Below are positions 1 to 8,018 of a stretch of 64,000 bases of DNA, in pieces. This stretch comes from Salinimicrobium nanhaiense (GTDB lineage Bacteria; Bacteroidota; Bacteroidia; Flavobacteriales; Flavobacteriaceae). Where the stretch lies: assembly GCA_012038135.1 (NCBI GenBank), contig JAAVJQ010000002.1, positions 275,135 through 339,134 of the forward strand, read 5' to 3'. How positions within the stretch are numbered: position 1 is the stretch's first letter; every line of letters starts with the position of its first letter. A program made the translations under genes and the position numbers. The notes beneath the pieces were generated by a model. That model was given only the letters and a program-made list of their open reading frames with translations, searched no databases and was not told where the DNA came from.

Positions 1-742
1 CCTCTGTACCGCCACCGGCAGTTGCACGGGCAAAGTAACCCTTGTTCTTATCCTCCTTGATCGTGACGTTAATAGTTTTATCATCGGGATTTCCTGCTTT
101 TCCGGTAAATTCTTCAGACTTTGTTTTGGTGTCTACCACCTGGATCTTGTCAATGATCTCCTTCGGAAGATTTTTTGTTGCGATCTTAGGATCATTTCCG
201 AAGAATTCCTTTCCGTTCACCAGGATACGGGAAACAGGCTTTCCGTTAACAGTAATATTCCCCTGTGCATCCACCTCCACTCCCGGCAGTTTTTTCATCA
301 CTTCCTCAAGATTTGCATCCTGCCGGGTATTGAATGATGCAGCATTAAATTCAAGCGTATCTTTTTTTACCGTCACGGGAGCCCTTTCAGAAACTACTGT
401 CACCTCTCCTAAAATATTATTAGCTACCTCCATTTCCAGGCGACCCAGGTCAAGCTTTCTTTGATCAAGCGAAACAAGCCTGGATAAAGTAGCATAACCG
501 TTAAAGGTACTTACCAGTCTTAGGGTATCCATTTTGCCCGAACCTTCTATGATGAAATTCCCGTCCTGATTAGAGATTGTATAAGACACCAGGCTGCTGT
601 CCTGCACCTTTTCCACAAATAGCGTTGCCGACTCCAGCGGCAGTTGTGTATCGGCATCAACTACTTTTCCGGAAATTGAAAATTGCTGGGCCCAGGATCC
701 TGTGGAAATAAGGACAAGGCAAAAAAGAAAAAACTGTTTCAT
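1..742 (-). CDS. TonB-dependent receptor-like outer membrane protein (5' part only)
   Basis: Only the N-terminal ~247 residues are in the window; the gene runs off the left edge. It starts at ATG 740-742 with a signal peptide (MKQFFLFCLVLISTGSWA, cleavage before Gln19). A carboxypeptidase-regulatory-like beta-sandwich follows (about residues 20-105, containing SGKVVDADTQLPLESATLF). A TonB plug domain comes next, with LPGVEVDAQGNITVNGK and ILVNGKEFFGNDP. This order is typical of Bacteroidota outer-membrane beta-barrel receptors that take up nutrients or export partners. The substrate cannot be told because the barrel is missing. It is followed by 89 nt and then the 5' neighbour der on the same strand. 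Confidence 0.85.
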   Translation of the reverse strand, partial: MKQFFLFCLVLISTGSWAQQFSISGKVVDADTQLPLESATLFVEKVQDSSLVSYTISNQDGNFIIEGSGKMDTLRLVSTFNGYATLSRLVSLDQRKLDLGRLEMEVANNILGEVTVVSERAPVTVKKDTLEFNAASFNTRQDANLEEVMKKLPGVEVDAQGNITVNGKPVSRILVNGKEFFGNDPKIATKNLPKEIIDKIQVVDTKTKSEEFTGKAGNPDDKTINVTIKEDKNKGYFARATAGGGTE

Positions 743-830
743 TATGGGGGGTTAAAAAATAATAAATGCTGCCACTTTTTAAGCAACAGCATTTGTTTGA
801 CCCTCAAAAAGGGGAAATGTTACAATCTTT

Positions 831-2135
831 TTATTTTTTTCTGAAATAAACTGAAATTGGAACTCCTGTAAAATCGAACTTTTCTCTCAGTTTATTCTCT
901 ATGAATCTTTTATAAGGATCTTTTACGTACTGCGGGAGATTACAGAAAAATGCAAACTGCGGCTGCGGAGTGGGCAACTGCATACAGAACTTGATCTTTA
1001 CATATTTTCCTTTGTATGCTGGCGGCGGATAAGCTTCAATAAGCGGCAGCATTTCCTCGTTAAGCTCACTGGTCTTGATCTTTTTGCTGCGGTTGTTATA
1101 CACTTCAACTGCTGTCTCTATAGCTTTAAAGATCCTTTGCTTTGTAAGAACAGACATGAAAACGATAGGCACATCTGTAAAAGGTTCCATTTCCCTTCGG
1201 ATATTCGCTTCATATTCCTTCATGGTATTGGTTTCCTTTTCCAAAAGATCCCATTTGTTTACCAGAAGAACGATCCCTTTGCGGTTTCTCTGTGCCAGCC
1301 AGAAGATGTTTTGTACCTGCCCGTCGAATCCGCGGGTGGCATCCATGACCACAAGACATACATCGCAATGCTCAATGGCGCGTACAGACCGCATTACAGA
1401 GTAAAACTCCAGATCTTCCTTTACCTTGGATTTTCTTCTTATTCCGGCGGTATCCACAAGATTAAATTCGAAGCCGAACCTGTTGTAACGGGTATCAATT
1501 GCATCCCGGGTAGTACCGGCTACATCTGTTACTATGTACCGATCCTCACCAATAAGGGCATTTATAAAAGAAGATTTCCCCGCATTTGGACGTCCTACTA
1601 CGGCAAAACGTGGTAATTCGGTTTCTTCTTCATAAGTATCTTCCGGGAGGGCTTCTACTAAAGCGTCGAGCAGCTCTCCTGTTCCACTCCCGTTGGTACT
1701 GGCAATGGGAAAATATTCTCCTAATCCTAAAGAATAAAATTCAACCGCATTTTCAAGACGTTTGGAATTATCCACTTTATTTACTGCAAGAAAAACGGGC
1801 TTATTGACCTTTCTCAATAATTGAGCAACATCTTCATCCATAGCAGTCACTCCCGTTTCCACGTCTACCATAAAGATAATGGCATCGGCTTCTCCAATGG
1901 CTAATTCCACCTGCTTATCGATCTCGGCTTCAAAAACGTCGTCACTTCCCAAAACATATCCGCCGGTATCGATCACCGAAAAGTTACGGCCATTCCAGTC
2001 GGTTTTTCCGTAGTGACGGTCCCGGGTAACTCCGCTCACCGCATCTACGATAGCTTCACGCCGTTGGATCAAGCGGTTAAAAAATGTGGATTTCCCAACG
2101 TTAGGTCTCCCTACAATGGCTACTATACTGCTCAT
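831..2135 (-). CDS. der: Ribosome biogenesis GTPase Der (EngA)
   Basis: 434 residues, normal length for Der. Two tandem GTPase domains are visible. The first has P-loop GRPNVGKST at residues 9-17, DTGGY and NKVD; the second has GRPNAGKSS near residue 180, DTAGI and NKWD. A C-terminal KH-like domain follows. Der binds the 50S subunit late in assembly. The start ATG at 2133-2135 puts the first P-loop at the expected place. era lies 185 nt upstream on the same strand, so two ribosome-assembly GTPases are neighbours. Confidence 0.97.
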   Translation of the reverse strand: MSSIVAIVGRPNVGKSTFFNRLIQRREAIVDAVSGVTRDRHYGKTDWNGRNFSVIDTGGYVLGSDDVFEAEIDKQVELAIGEADAIIFMVDVETGVTAMDEDVAQLLRKVNKPVFLAVNKVDNSKRLENAVEFYSLGLGEYFPIASTNGSGTGELLDALVEALPEDTYEEETELPRFAVVGRPNAGKSSFINALIGEDRYIVTDVAGTTRDAIDTRYNRFGFEFNLVDTAGIRRKSKVKEDLEFYSVMRSVRAIEHCDVCLVVMDATRGFDGQVQNIFWLAQRNRKGIVLLVNKWDLLEKETNTMKEYEANIRREMEPFTDVPIVFMSVLTKQRIFKAIETAVEVYNNRSKKIKTSELNEEMLPLIEAYPPPAYKGKYVKIKFCMQLPTPQPQFAFFCNLPQYVKDPYKRFIENKLREKFDFTGVPISVYFRKK

Positions 2136-2320
2136 AATTATGAATTCTTAAATAAGGCTGCAAAATTACAGGAATTAATGCAATAGACGTGTACTTATAT
2201 CTACCTAATTTTCAGCAAATACAGAGAAATAAGTTCTTAAAAATTCCGGAGAAAAGAAAACCATAGCAACAGAAGAAGATAAAGCTGCCGGCAAAATCCT
2301 TTTAATTTTCCTTCGGAAGT

Positions 2321-3211
2321 TTAGCGGCTGTCCCCGCCATATCCAAACCGTCGTAGTTGCCGCGAATCACTTCGCCAGTTCTTGTTGACCTTTACATAAA
2401 GTTCCAGGTGGACCTGCTTGCCAAAGAATTTTTCAAGATCCTTACGCGCCTCGACCCCTACTCTTTTTAATGCGGCACCTTTATGGCCAATGATGATACC
2501 CTTTTGAGTTTCCCTTTCCACCATAATCACGCTGCGCATACGAATGATATTTTCCTCTTCAAAAAATTCTTCGGTGTCGATCTCCACACTATATGGAATC
2601 TCCTTTTTGTAATGCATCAGGATCTTTTCCCTGATGATCTCATTTACAAAAAAACGTTCGGGTTTATCGGTAAGAGTATCTTTTGGATAAAAGGCGGGCG
2701 ATTCGGGAAGGAGCTCTACAATTCGGTTAAATACCTGCGGCACATTGAAACCTTCAAGGGCCGATACCGGGAAGATCTCTGCATTAGGTACTTTTTCCTG
2801 CCAAAGCTGCACCTGTTCTTCCAGCTGTTCCTGATTGGATTTGTCGATCTTGTTCAGCAGCAACAACACAGGAATTTCAGAATGTACTATTTTATTAAAG
2901 AACGACTCATCCTTAAGTTCCTTCTCTCCAATCTCCACCATGTAGATCAATACATCTGCATCTTCAAAAGCTGATTTTACGAAATCCATCATAGACTCCT
3001 GAAGCTGGTAGGCCGGCTTTATAATTCCGGGGGTATCGCTAAGGATTACCTGGAAATCTTCCCCGTTCACGATCCCGAGGATGCGGTGACGGGTAGTTTG
3101 CGCCTTTGAGGTGATAATGCTTAATTTCTCTCCCACAAAAGCATTCATAAGAGTAGATTTTCCTACGTTAGGATTCCCAATAATGTTTACAAAACCTGCT
3201 TTATGAGCCAT
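2321..3211 (-). CDS. era: GTPase Era
   Basis: 296 residues from ATG 3209-3211. A longer reading starts from TTG at 3217 but adds only two residues. It has an N-terminal GTPase domain with GNPNVGKST, DTPGI and NKID, and a C-terminal type-2 KH domain (GIIIGHKGAALKRVG...). Era binds the 3' end of 16S rRNA and chaperones 30S assembly. It is transcribed towards der, and the 185-nt gap holds no other gene. Confidence 0.96.
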   Translation of the reverse strand: MAHKAGFVNIIGNPNVGKSTLMNAFVGEKLSIITSKAQTTRHRILGIVNGEDFQVILSDTPGIIKPAYQLQESMMDFVKSAFEDADVLIYMVEIGEKELKDESFFNKIVHSEIPVLLLLNKIDKSNQEQLEEQVQLWQEKVPNAEIFPVSALEGFNVPQVFNRIVELLPESPAFYPKDTLTDKPERFFVNEIIREKILMHYKKEIPYSVEIDTEEFFEEENIIRMRSVIMVERETQKGIIIGHKGAALKRVGVEARKDLEKFFGKQVHLELYVKVNKNWRSDSRQLRRFGYGGDSR

Positions 3212-3358
3212 CTTCAATTTTTCGTAAAGATAGCTATTTTTGGTGGGCAGTGGGCAGTGCTCAGTGGTCAGAGGATTTTGGAAGAATAGTAATTAACTTG
3301 AAGTTTAAGTCTCGCCCCCTTTTAACAGAGAATTACAACTCCCTGAACTTCACTTTTG

Positions 3359-3366
3359 TATTTTTG
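3359..3366 (+). promoter_or_regulatory. Possible -7 box (TATTTTTG)
   Basis: Matches the Bacteroidota -7 consensus TAnnTTTG, 30 nt before the ATG of the following lipoprotein. I see no TTTG -33 box at the usual 19-21 nt spacing, so it is weak. Confidence 0.3.
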
Positions 3367-3395
3367 AAAGTAATAACCTTCAAAACCAACTAAAA

Positions 3396-3905
3396 ATGAA
3401 AAAATTCATGATCCTTATCTTCAGCATGAGCCTTCTGGTGGCATGTGGAGATAGTGAAAAAGAAAGCCTTTCCAATGAACTGGATGAGCTAATGGCCGAG
3501 AATGACAGCATTCAGCAGGTACATTCAGAATTTAAGACAACTCATCAAAGAATGCAGCAAAGCCACCGGGAACTTTCCCAGCAGTTAGAAACTATGCAGG
3601 TTTCAGATTCTTCTTATTTTGAACAAATGGCTCAAAATGAGGTGATCCTTAAAAAACATGAAGGCCTGCTGGCGGGGCATGAAAAGATGATGGAGGGACA
3701 TAAGGACCTGAAAAATGACTTCGGAAATCTTACAAGTGAAGAAATGAAGGCTCAAATAGAACAGATGAGGAAAGTTCATAGCGAGATCCAAAATGATCAC
3801 AGCACAATCAAAAGTGAGCATGAAAAAATGATGAATAAGCACGATGAAATCCGCAAAAACCTCATTGACAGTAATCCGGAGGGAGAACAAACTGAAGAGC
3901 AATAA
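3396..3905 (+). CDS. Histidine-heptad coiled-coil lipoprotein
   Basis: 169 residues. The signal peptide ends in a lipobox LVAC with Cys17, so this is a predicted lipoprotein. The rest is almost wholly predicted coiled coil rich in Glu, Lys, Met and His. Histidines recur every seven residues in three blocks (HSEFKTTHQRMQQSH, HEGLLAGHEKMMEGH, and four in the block starting HSEIQNDHSTIKSEH), placing His on one face of the helix. I recognise no family. Metal binding or pH-sensitive assembly is conceivable but only inferred. It is a single gene, divergent from era, and ends in a terminator. Confidence 0.75.
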   Translation: MKKFMILIFSMSLLVACGDSEKESLSNELDELMAENDSIQQVHSEFKTTHQRMQQSHRELSQQLETMQVSDSSYFEQMAQNEVILKKHEGLLAGHEKMMEGHKDLKNDFGNLTSEEMKAQIEQMRKVHSEIQNDHSTIKSEHEKMMNKHDEIRKNLIDSNPEGEQTEEQ

Positions 3906-3927
3906 CCGGAATACGATAAGCTAAATT

Positions 3928-3970
3928 AATCCCACGGCTGCCTCAAATGCTGCTGTGGGATTTTTTTTAT
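3928..3970 (+). terminator. Rho-independent terminator, probably bidirectional
   Basis: AATCCCAC and GTGGGATT form a stem, followed by a run of T on the + strand. It lies just after the His-heptad lipoprotein and abuts the 3' end of the convergent gene. Confidence 0.7.
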
Positions 3971-4593
3971 AGATCGATCTTTTGAATATTCAGCACATTA
4001 TTACCCAGCACGTGCACAGCGACTAATAAGGTCCTTTGGCCCGGGATCACTTCTTTAACACGAAATTCATTCACCTTCCCGGTTATATTAATGCCATCGG
4101 CAACCTCCAAGCCGTGGCTTAGCTTCTTATTTATGCCTTCAAGTCTTTTCATCACTATGGGACGAATGTCAAATTTCATTTTTTCCTTAAGTTTGGAGTA
4201 TAGGAAATTATTGATAAGCGTCTCCACCGCAGTATTTACCAGCCAACCATTATTCTCTCCTTCAAGTTTGTAACGGGGCACCAGTATTTCCTGCTCAGGT
4301 TCTCTAAAAGCCAGAGAAAGATGCACCACCATCTTAATTTCCTTATTCTTAAAAAAAGTAGTTAGCATTCTTAGCTGCAGGTGTACCGCAAGATCAAAGT
4401 CTTCAAGCGAACTTCTTTCCAGGTTTATCTTTTGTATACGCGCAGTGTCTGAAGTGGTTCCATTTGCTTTTCCTTTACTCAGGATCTTACCCAACAGCTT
4501 CTTTTGAAGGTAAGTCTCCAGCACCTTATAGCTTATTTTTACAGGCAGATTTAAGACAATATTGTACCTGCTTTCCTGTGATGTTGCTTCCAT
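3967..4593 (-). CDS. Unknown protein, weak similarity to DUF4403-type lipid-binding folds
   Basis: 208 residues starting METSQ-like (MEATSQESRYNIV). It has no signal peptide or membrane segment. Alternating hydrophobic strands (YNIVLNLPVKISYKVLETYL, DFDLAVHLQLRML) recall the repeated halves of DUF4403 proteins, but DUF4403 proteins are about twice as long. This would be a half-length relative or another family. Convergent with the lipoprotein gene to its left. Function unknown. Confidence 0.6.
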   Translation of the reverse strand: MEATSQESRYNIVLNLPVKISYKVLETYLQKKLLGKILSKGKANGTTSDTARIQKINLERSSLEDFDLAVHLQLRMLTTFFKNKEIKMVVHLSLAFREPEQEILVPRYKLEGENNGWLVNTAVETLINNFLYSKLKEKMKFDIRPIVMKRLEGINKKLSHGLEVADGINITGKVNEFRVKEVIPGQRTLLVAVHVLGNNVLNIQKIDL

Positions 4594-4966
4594 AACGTTG
4601 TCTAAAATTGAGGAAAAAGAAGATACGTAATTTTCTGCAGCAAATCAACTTCAGGAGCTTGGGAGATTCAGGATCTGGTTTATTTTTCTTCCGGCTATAT
4701 TGCTGTACAAGTTAAAGGACTTATTCTCAGTTCCGCAGTAAAAGTTTGGCAGTTGAGATCAGGATTAGATCCTGTGGTTATTCTACGCTTTCCACTGAAA
4801 CATTTCAGTTTTAAAAAAGCAAATTGTAGTATTTAGTACCTCCTCCTGTACCCAATGCATACCCTTACTTAGTTTAATTCGGAAAAAACATTTCCATAGG
4901 ACATTAGATAAATCCTGAAGAAAGCAGGAAAGCCTTCCGACAATTTTTTACTTTTATAAAAAAATC
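4594..4966. other. Intergenic region, no gene seen
   Basis: About 370 nt between two divergent genes. I see no open frame of useful length and no RNA structure I recognise. It should hold promoters for both sides, but I find no clear TAnnTTTG box. Confidence 0.5.
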
Positions 4967-5482
4967 ATGGCCCTAATTTTACAGGTAAAAAATAAGTATC
5001 CTGAATTTGGAAAGGATTGCTATTTAGCCGAAAACGCTACAATAGCAGGGGACGTAATTATGGGACAGCAATGTTCTGTTTGGTTCACGGCAGTGGTGCG
5101 CGGTGATGTCAATTCGATAAGGATCGGTGACAGGACCAATATCCAGGATGGCGCAGTGATTCACTGCACCTACCAAAAAGCTGCCACCATAATAGGTAAT
5201 GAGGTTTCAATTGGTCATCGTGCATTAGTTCACGGCTGTACGGTGGAGGACAATGTTTTAATAGGGATGGGTGCTATTGTAATGGATAATGCAGTAGTAC
5301 AAAAAAATTGCATTATTGCAGCAGGGGCTGTGGTCCTGGAAAACAGCATTTGTGAAGCCGGACACATCTATGCCGGGGTACCGGCTAAAAAAATAAAAAA
5401 GCTAACGGAGGGACAAATGGAGAACATGAAAAAAACCGCCGGGAACTACATCATGTACAGTGGGTGGTTTGAGGAGAAATAA
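4967..5482 (+). CDS. Gamma-carbonic anhydrase family protein (left-handed beta-helix)
   Basis: 171 residues, typical of the YrdA/PaaY/gamma-CA group. Hexapeptide repeats run from about residue 15 to 135 (NATIAGDVIMG, RIGDRTNIQDGAVI, VSIGHRALVHGCTV, VLIGMGAIVMDNAVV). The three metal-ligand histidines expected of the family can be placed in VIHC and GHRALVHG. The likely reaction is reversible CO2 hydration, but many family members have other or unknown substrates. Single gene. Confidence 0.9.
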   Translation: MALILQVKNKYPEFGKDCYLAENATIAGDVIMGQQCSVWFTAVVRGDVNSIRIGDRTNIQDGAVIHCTYQKAATIIGNEVSIGHRALVHGCTVEDNVLIGMGAIVMDNAVVQKNCIIAAGAVVLENSICEAGHIYAGVPAKKIKKLTEGQMENMKKTAGNYIMYSGWFEEK

Positions 5483-5496
5483 TACAGAAGCTTCCT

Positions 5497-5619
5497 TTAG
5501 AACCACAATTTTGGAAGGGAGAGGATAAGAAAGATTCCGCCAACAGCTGCAAAAAGAAATATTACGATCAATTTTATATTTCCGCTGTTCAAAATCTTGT
5601 ATATATCCTGCTTAGACAT
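5497..5619 (-). CDS. Small single-pass membrane protein (40 aa)
   Basis: ATG 5617-5619 to TAA 5497-5499. The peptide begins MSKQDIYKILNSGNIK, continues with a hydrophobic helix (LIVIFLFAAVGGIFLILSL) and ends PKLWF. A purine-rich AAGGAAG stands a few bases before the ATG, and the N-terminal basic patch before a TM helix looks natural. It is convergent with the carbonic anhydrase gene. I do not recognise the family. Confidence 0.5.
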   Translation of the reverse strand: MSKQDIYKILNSGNIKLIVIFLFAAVGGIFLILSLPKLWF

Positions 5620-5692
5620 AGCTTCCTTTTCGCCTAATCCTGCAAATTGGATGCCATTGTTACTATCTGTAAAACCAAAAATAGTAAAATAG

Positions 5693-5717
5693 AAAACCGG
5701 CCAGAAGCCGGTTCTCG
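5693..5717 (-). terminator. Hairpin AACCGGC/GCCGGTT with U-rich tail on the minus strand
   Basis: An AACCGGC-loop-GCCGGTT stem. On the minus strand it is followed by TTTTCTATTTT, as in an intrinsic terminator. There is no obvious gene to its right on that strand, so its client is unclear. Confidence 0.45.
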
Positions 5718-5789
5718 TTTGTTCAGGAAAGCTCTTTTAACAATAACCCAAACAATTTAGCGGAACCATTTGAAATTTTCCCTACTTCT

Positions 5790-5810
5790 GTTTTTGCCTG
5801 AGGCAAAAAC
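5790..5810. other. Perfect 9-bp hairpin GTTTTTGCC-TGA-GGCAAAAAC
   Basis: A perfect inverted repeat with a 3-nt loop in a gene-free stretch (5620-6220). Otherwise this stretch shows only A/T-rich sequence and a spurious 71-codon frame at 5848-6063. It could be a terminator or RNA end. Confidence 0.4.
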
Positions 5811-6220
5811 CGGCTCCTTATATTCATGACCTAAAAAAGCGCAAAGGTTGCGTGGATTTCATAATAATTTTCATTGTTGTACGGGAAAAGAATCAAGATC
5901 GCTGCGCTTCCAGAACCAAGAGCCGGGACTTTTTCTCAGGTATTTGATTCTTATTATTCTATTCAATAAGAATGGGGAAAATCACCAAAATTTAAAAACC
6001 ACCCCCTATACTTCGAGAAACAACTTTATTCTTGGGGTTTTCAGGGCTTTACCCGATATCTGATTATTTAATCGGACCATAAAGAATAACTTCAAAAGTT
6101 TCAGGAAAAGCTGTGAAACGAAGGTTTAAATTATTGTTTTCAGGTGTGCTCCTAAACTCCTACAGGTTAGTGAAAAATAACAGAAAGCACTATCTTGGCC
6201 TAAGATTCTTCTTACAACCT

Positions 6221-6901
6221 ATGAAAATTAAATCTGATGTTATCTGGGCAGCTTTACTCATTGGTACTGCAGCAATATCAATATATCTTGGAGCCAAAGG
6301 AGGCACATTTAAAACTGAAGAAGCCTTAAAGACTGAAATTGAAAAAAGGGATAAAGAAATAACAGTCCTGGAAAATAAAATCCAGCAGCTTTCCGAAGAA
6401 CTTATTTCCAGAGGGATTTTTAGCTACCCCCAGGCCAATATTGTCGCTACAAAAGAAGATGCCGTTACAAACGTGGTGATCACCTTGAATGGCAGAGAGG
6501 AAATAGAAAATCTGGAAATAAAAAGGAAACTCACAATTAACGATCCCGATGAAACAGGGAATTCAACTCCAAAGGTTAGAACAGTTTCTATCGGTACATT
6601 AAATGCCCATAATCCGGTGAACTTCGAAATTGAAAATTTTCAAAAGGAGATTTTAATTGAGCTCACCTTTAACTCCGGAAAAGAGGAATGGCACCAGTAT
6701 ATTATAGCCAGAAAAACTTCAGATGGTGAAACCAGATCTTTTTGGGTGATCACCAACAGCGAATTTGAAGTGATCGATAAACATATCGATGAGGGTTTTC
6801 CGATGGAAAGTGAAGGAATTATTGTGTCCGGAACCAACCGGGAGGTGAAGTACTCAGAGATCAAAATGAATTCAGTTTTTCGACCGACTTCTTTAGATTA
6901 G
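6221..6901 (+). CDS. Membrane-anchored coiled-coil protein of unknown function
   Basis: 226 residues from ATG 6221 (MKIKSDVIW...). The frame is open further upstream to 6113, but that extension is not signal-like. An N-terminal TM helix (VIWAALLIGTAAISIYLGA) is followed by a coiled coil (EEALKTEIEKRDKEITVLEN...) and a C-terminal globular beta-rich part of about 140 residues (NVVITLNGREEIENLEIK...). Topology suggests an inner-membrane anchor with a periplasmic or cytosolic domain. No family recognised. Confidence 0.65.
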   Translation: MKIKSDVIWAALLIGTAAISIYLGAKGGTFKTEEALKTEIEKRDKEITVLENKIQQLSEELISRGIFSYPQANIVATKEDAVTNVVITLNGREEIENLEIKRKLTINDPDETGNSTPKVRTVSIGTLNAHNPVNFEIENFQKEILIELTFNSGKEEWHQYIIARKTSDGETRSFWVITNSEFEVIDKHIDEGFPMESEGIIVSGTNREVKYSEIKMNSVFRPTSLD

Positions 6902-6962
6902 TCTCAATATCATTGGAAATAATAAATGATTACCATCCCCGCTGACAAATATGGTTGTGATC

Positions 6963-7073
6963 TCATGATTCCTTCGTTTCATAAGCGGCTCCTGCAATTT
7001 CTAATTCTGTTATCTTAGTAAAGGTACAACCTCCACTACTCGATTCATTCAGGGTGAATACAAAATCAAAACG
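6963..7073 (-). pseudogene. Remnant of an SRPBCC/polyketide-cyclase-like gene
   Basis: About 36 codons in one frame read FDFVFTLNESSSGGCTFTKI and then TELEIAGAAYE before a stop. This resembles the C-terminal strands of SRPBCC domains. There is no start codon in frame (TGA directly upstream) and no complete domain, so it looks like a decayed fragment. The rest of 6902-7243 shows nothing else I can name. Confidence 0.35.
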
Positions 7074-7243
7074 TCAGCAGAATCTTTTAATGCCAAGATT
7101 AAAGCCTTTAGAAGCCAATTCAGAGGTGTAAAAAATGTAGAATTTTTTCTTTACAGATTAACCACAATATTTAGCTAATCCACAACTTTTGTTCTTGATC
7201 CCATATTTTGAGGAATAAAGAATATATACCAGAAATTCATCCA

Positions 7244-7274
7244 TAAAAAAAGCCCCTCATTTATTGAGGGGCTT
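7244..7274 (-). terminator. Intrinsic terminator of the tRNA gene
   Basis: AAGCCCCTCA / TGAGGGGCTT stem with a 5-nt loop. On the minus strand it is followed by TTTTTT. It begins about 10 nt after the 3' end of the tRNA. Confidence 0.9.
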
Positions 7275-7283
7275 CAAATTTAG

Positions 7284-7356
<73 letters not shown>

Positions 7357-7414
7357 ATATTGGACTGCAAATATACAACTGAAATTTACTTCGCCAAAGG
7401 AAAAATAAAGAAAA

Positions 7415-7768
7415 TTAATGAGAGATCCAGGAAAGTGCTTTTAAACGTTCTTCATTGGTAAAGCTCTTAATATCTGCCGACATGATAAAGTCTTTTACTG
7501 CCATACTGTTGTGCAGCCATTTAAGGTCTGTGACCAGGGCTACCTTATTGAATTTTCCGTCGTAATCCACGTTGAATTTCATCTGATCTATAAAAGCCTT
7601 AAAAGTCATTTTGTTTCCTTCTTTGATCTCAAAGAACAAATTTACCTCGTCATGACTCTCAAATTTCTTACAAATATGTCTCTGCAACTTCTTCATAAGT
7701 TCTTCATCAAGGGAAGAGTCAACAATAACTCCAACTACATTATCTGCAAATTCAAAAGTAGATATCAT
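7415..7768 (-). CDS. SpoIIAA-like (STAS/SEC14-type) protein
   Basis: 117 residues from ATG 7766-7768; a TTG two codons earlier is also possible. The pattern of strands and helices, with VNLFFEIKEGNKMTFKAF and VALVTDLKWL, resembles the SpoIIAA-like family (PF11964), a small STAS-related fold of unclear role often found in Bacteroidota. No signal peptide. Single gene between the tRNA and the CPXCG gene. Confidence 0.7.
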   Translation of the reverse strand: MISTFEFADNVVGVIVDSSLDEELMKKLQRHICKKFESHDEVNLFFEIKEGNKMTFKAFIDQMKFNVDYDGKFNKVALVTDLKWLHNSMAVKDFIMSADIKSFTNEERLKALSWISH

Positions 7769-7833
7769 ATTCAACTAAAAATTAGGTGTTGGAAATTAAT
7801 AAAATTTTCTGAGTATTCCTCCTCCCTTGCAAG

Positions 7834-8016
7834 CTACTGCTCTATGTCCCGGATACCAAAATCCTGCAACTCCATATTTTCAAACTTCACTGCTACTTCA
7901 ATAGGATTACAACAGACTTCGCAATCTTCCACATATACCTGTTGTCTCACCGAAGGGTCCAGGAGCATGGAAATTTCTTCTCCGCAGTAAGGGCAATTAA
8001 ATGAGTGTTCGAGCAT
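7834..8016 (-). CDS. CPXCG-motif cysteine-rich protein
   Basis: 60 residues from ATG 8014-8016. Two cysteine knuckles, CPYCG near the N-terminus and CEVCC about 25 residues later, define the CPXCG family (PF14255), probably a zinc ribbon. The start lies 2 nt after the stop of the ABC-F gene, so the two are likely co-transcribed. Role unknown. Confidence 0.85.
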   Translation of the reverse strand: MLEHSFNCPYCGEEISMLLDPSVRQQVYVEDCEVCCNPIEVAVKFENMELQDFGIRDIEQ

Positions 8017-8018
8017 GA

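Noticed and set aside
5848..6063. 71-codon frame upstream of the coiled-coil membrane protein
   Set aside because: Composition is not protein-like, and there is no start signal or recognisable domain.
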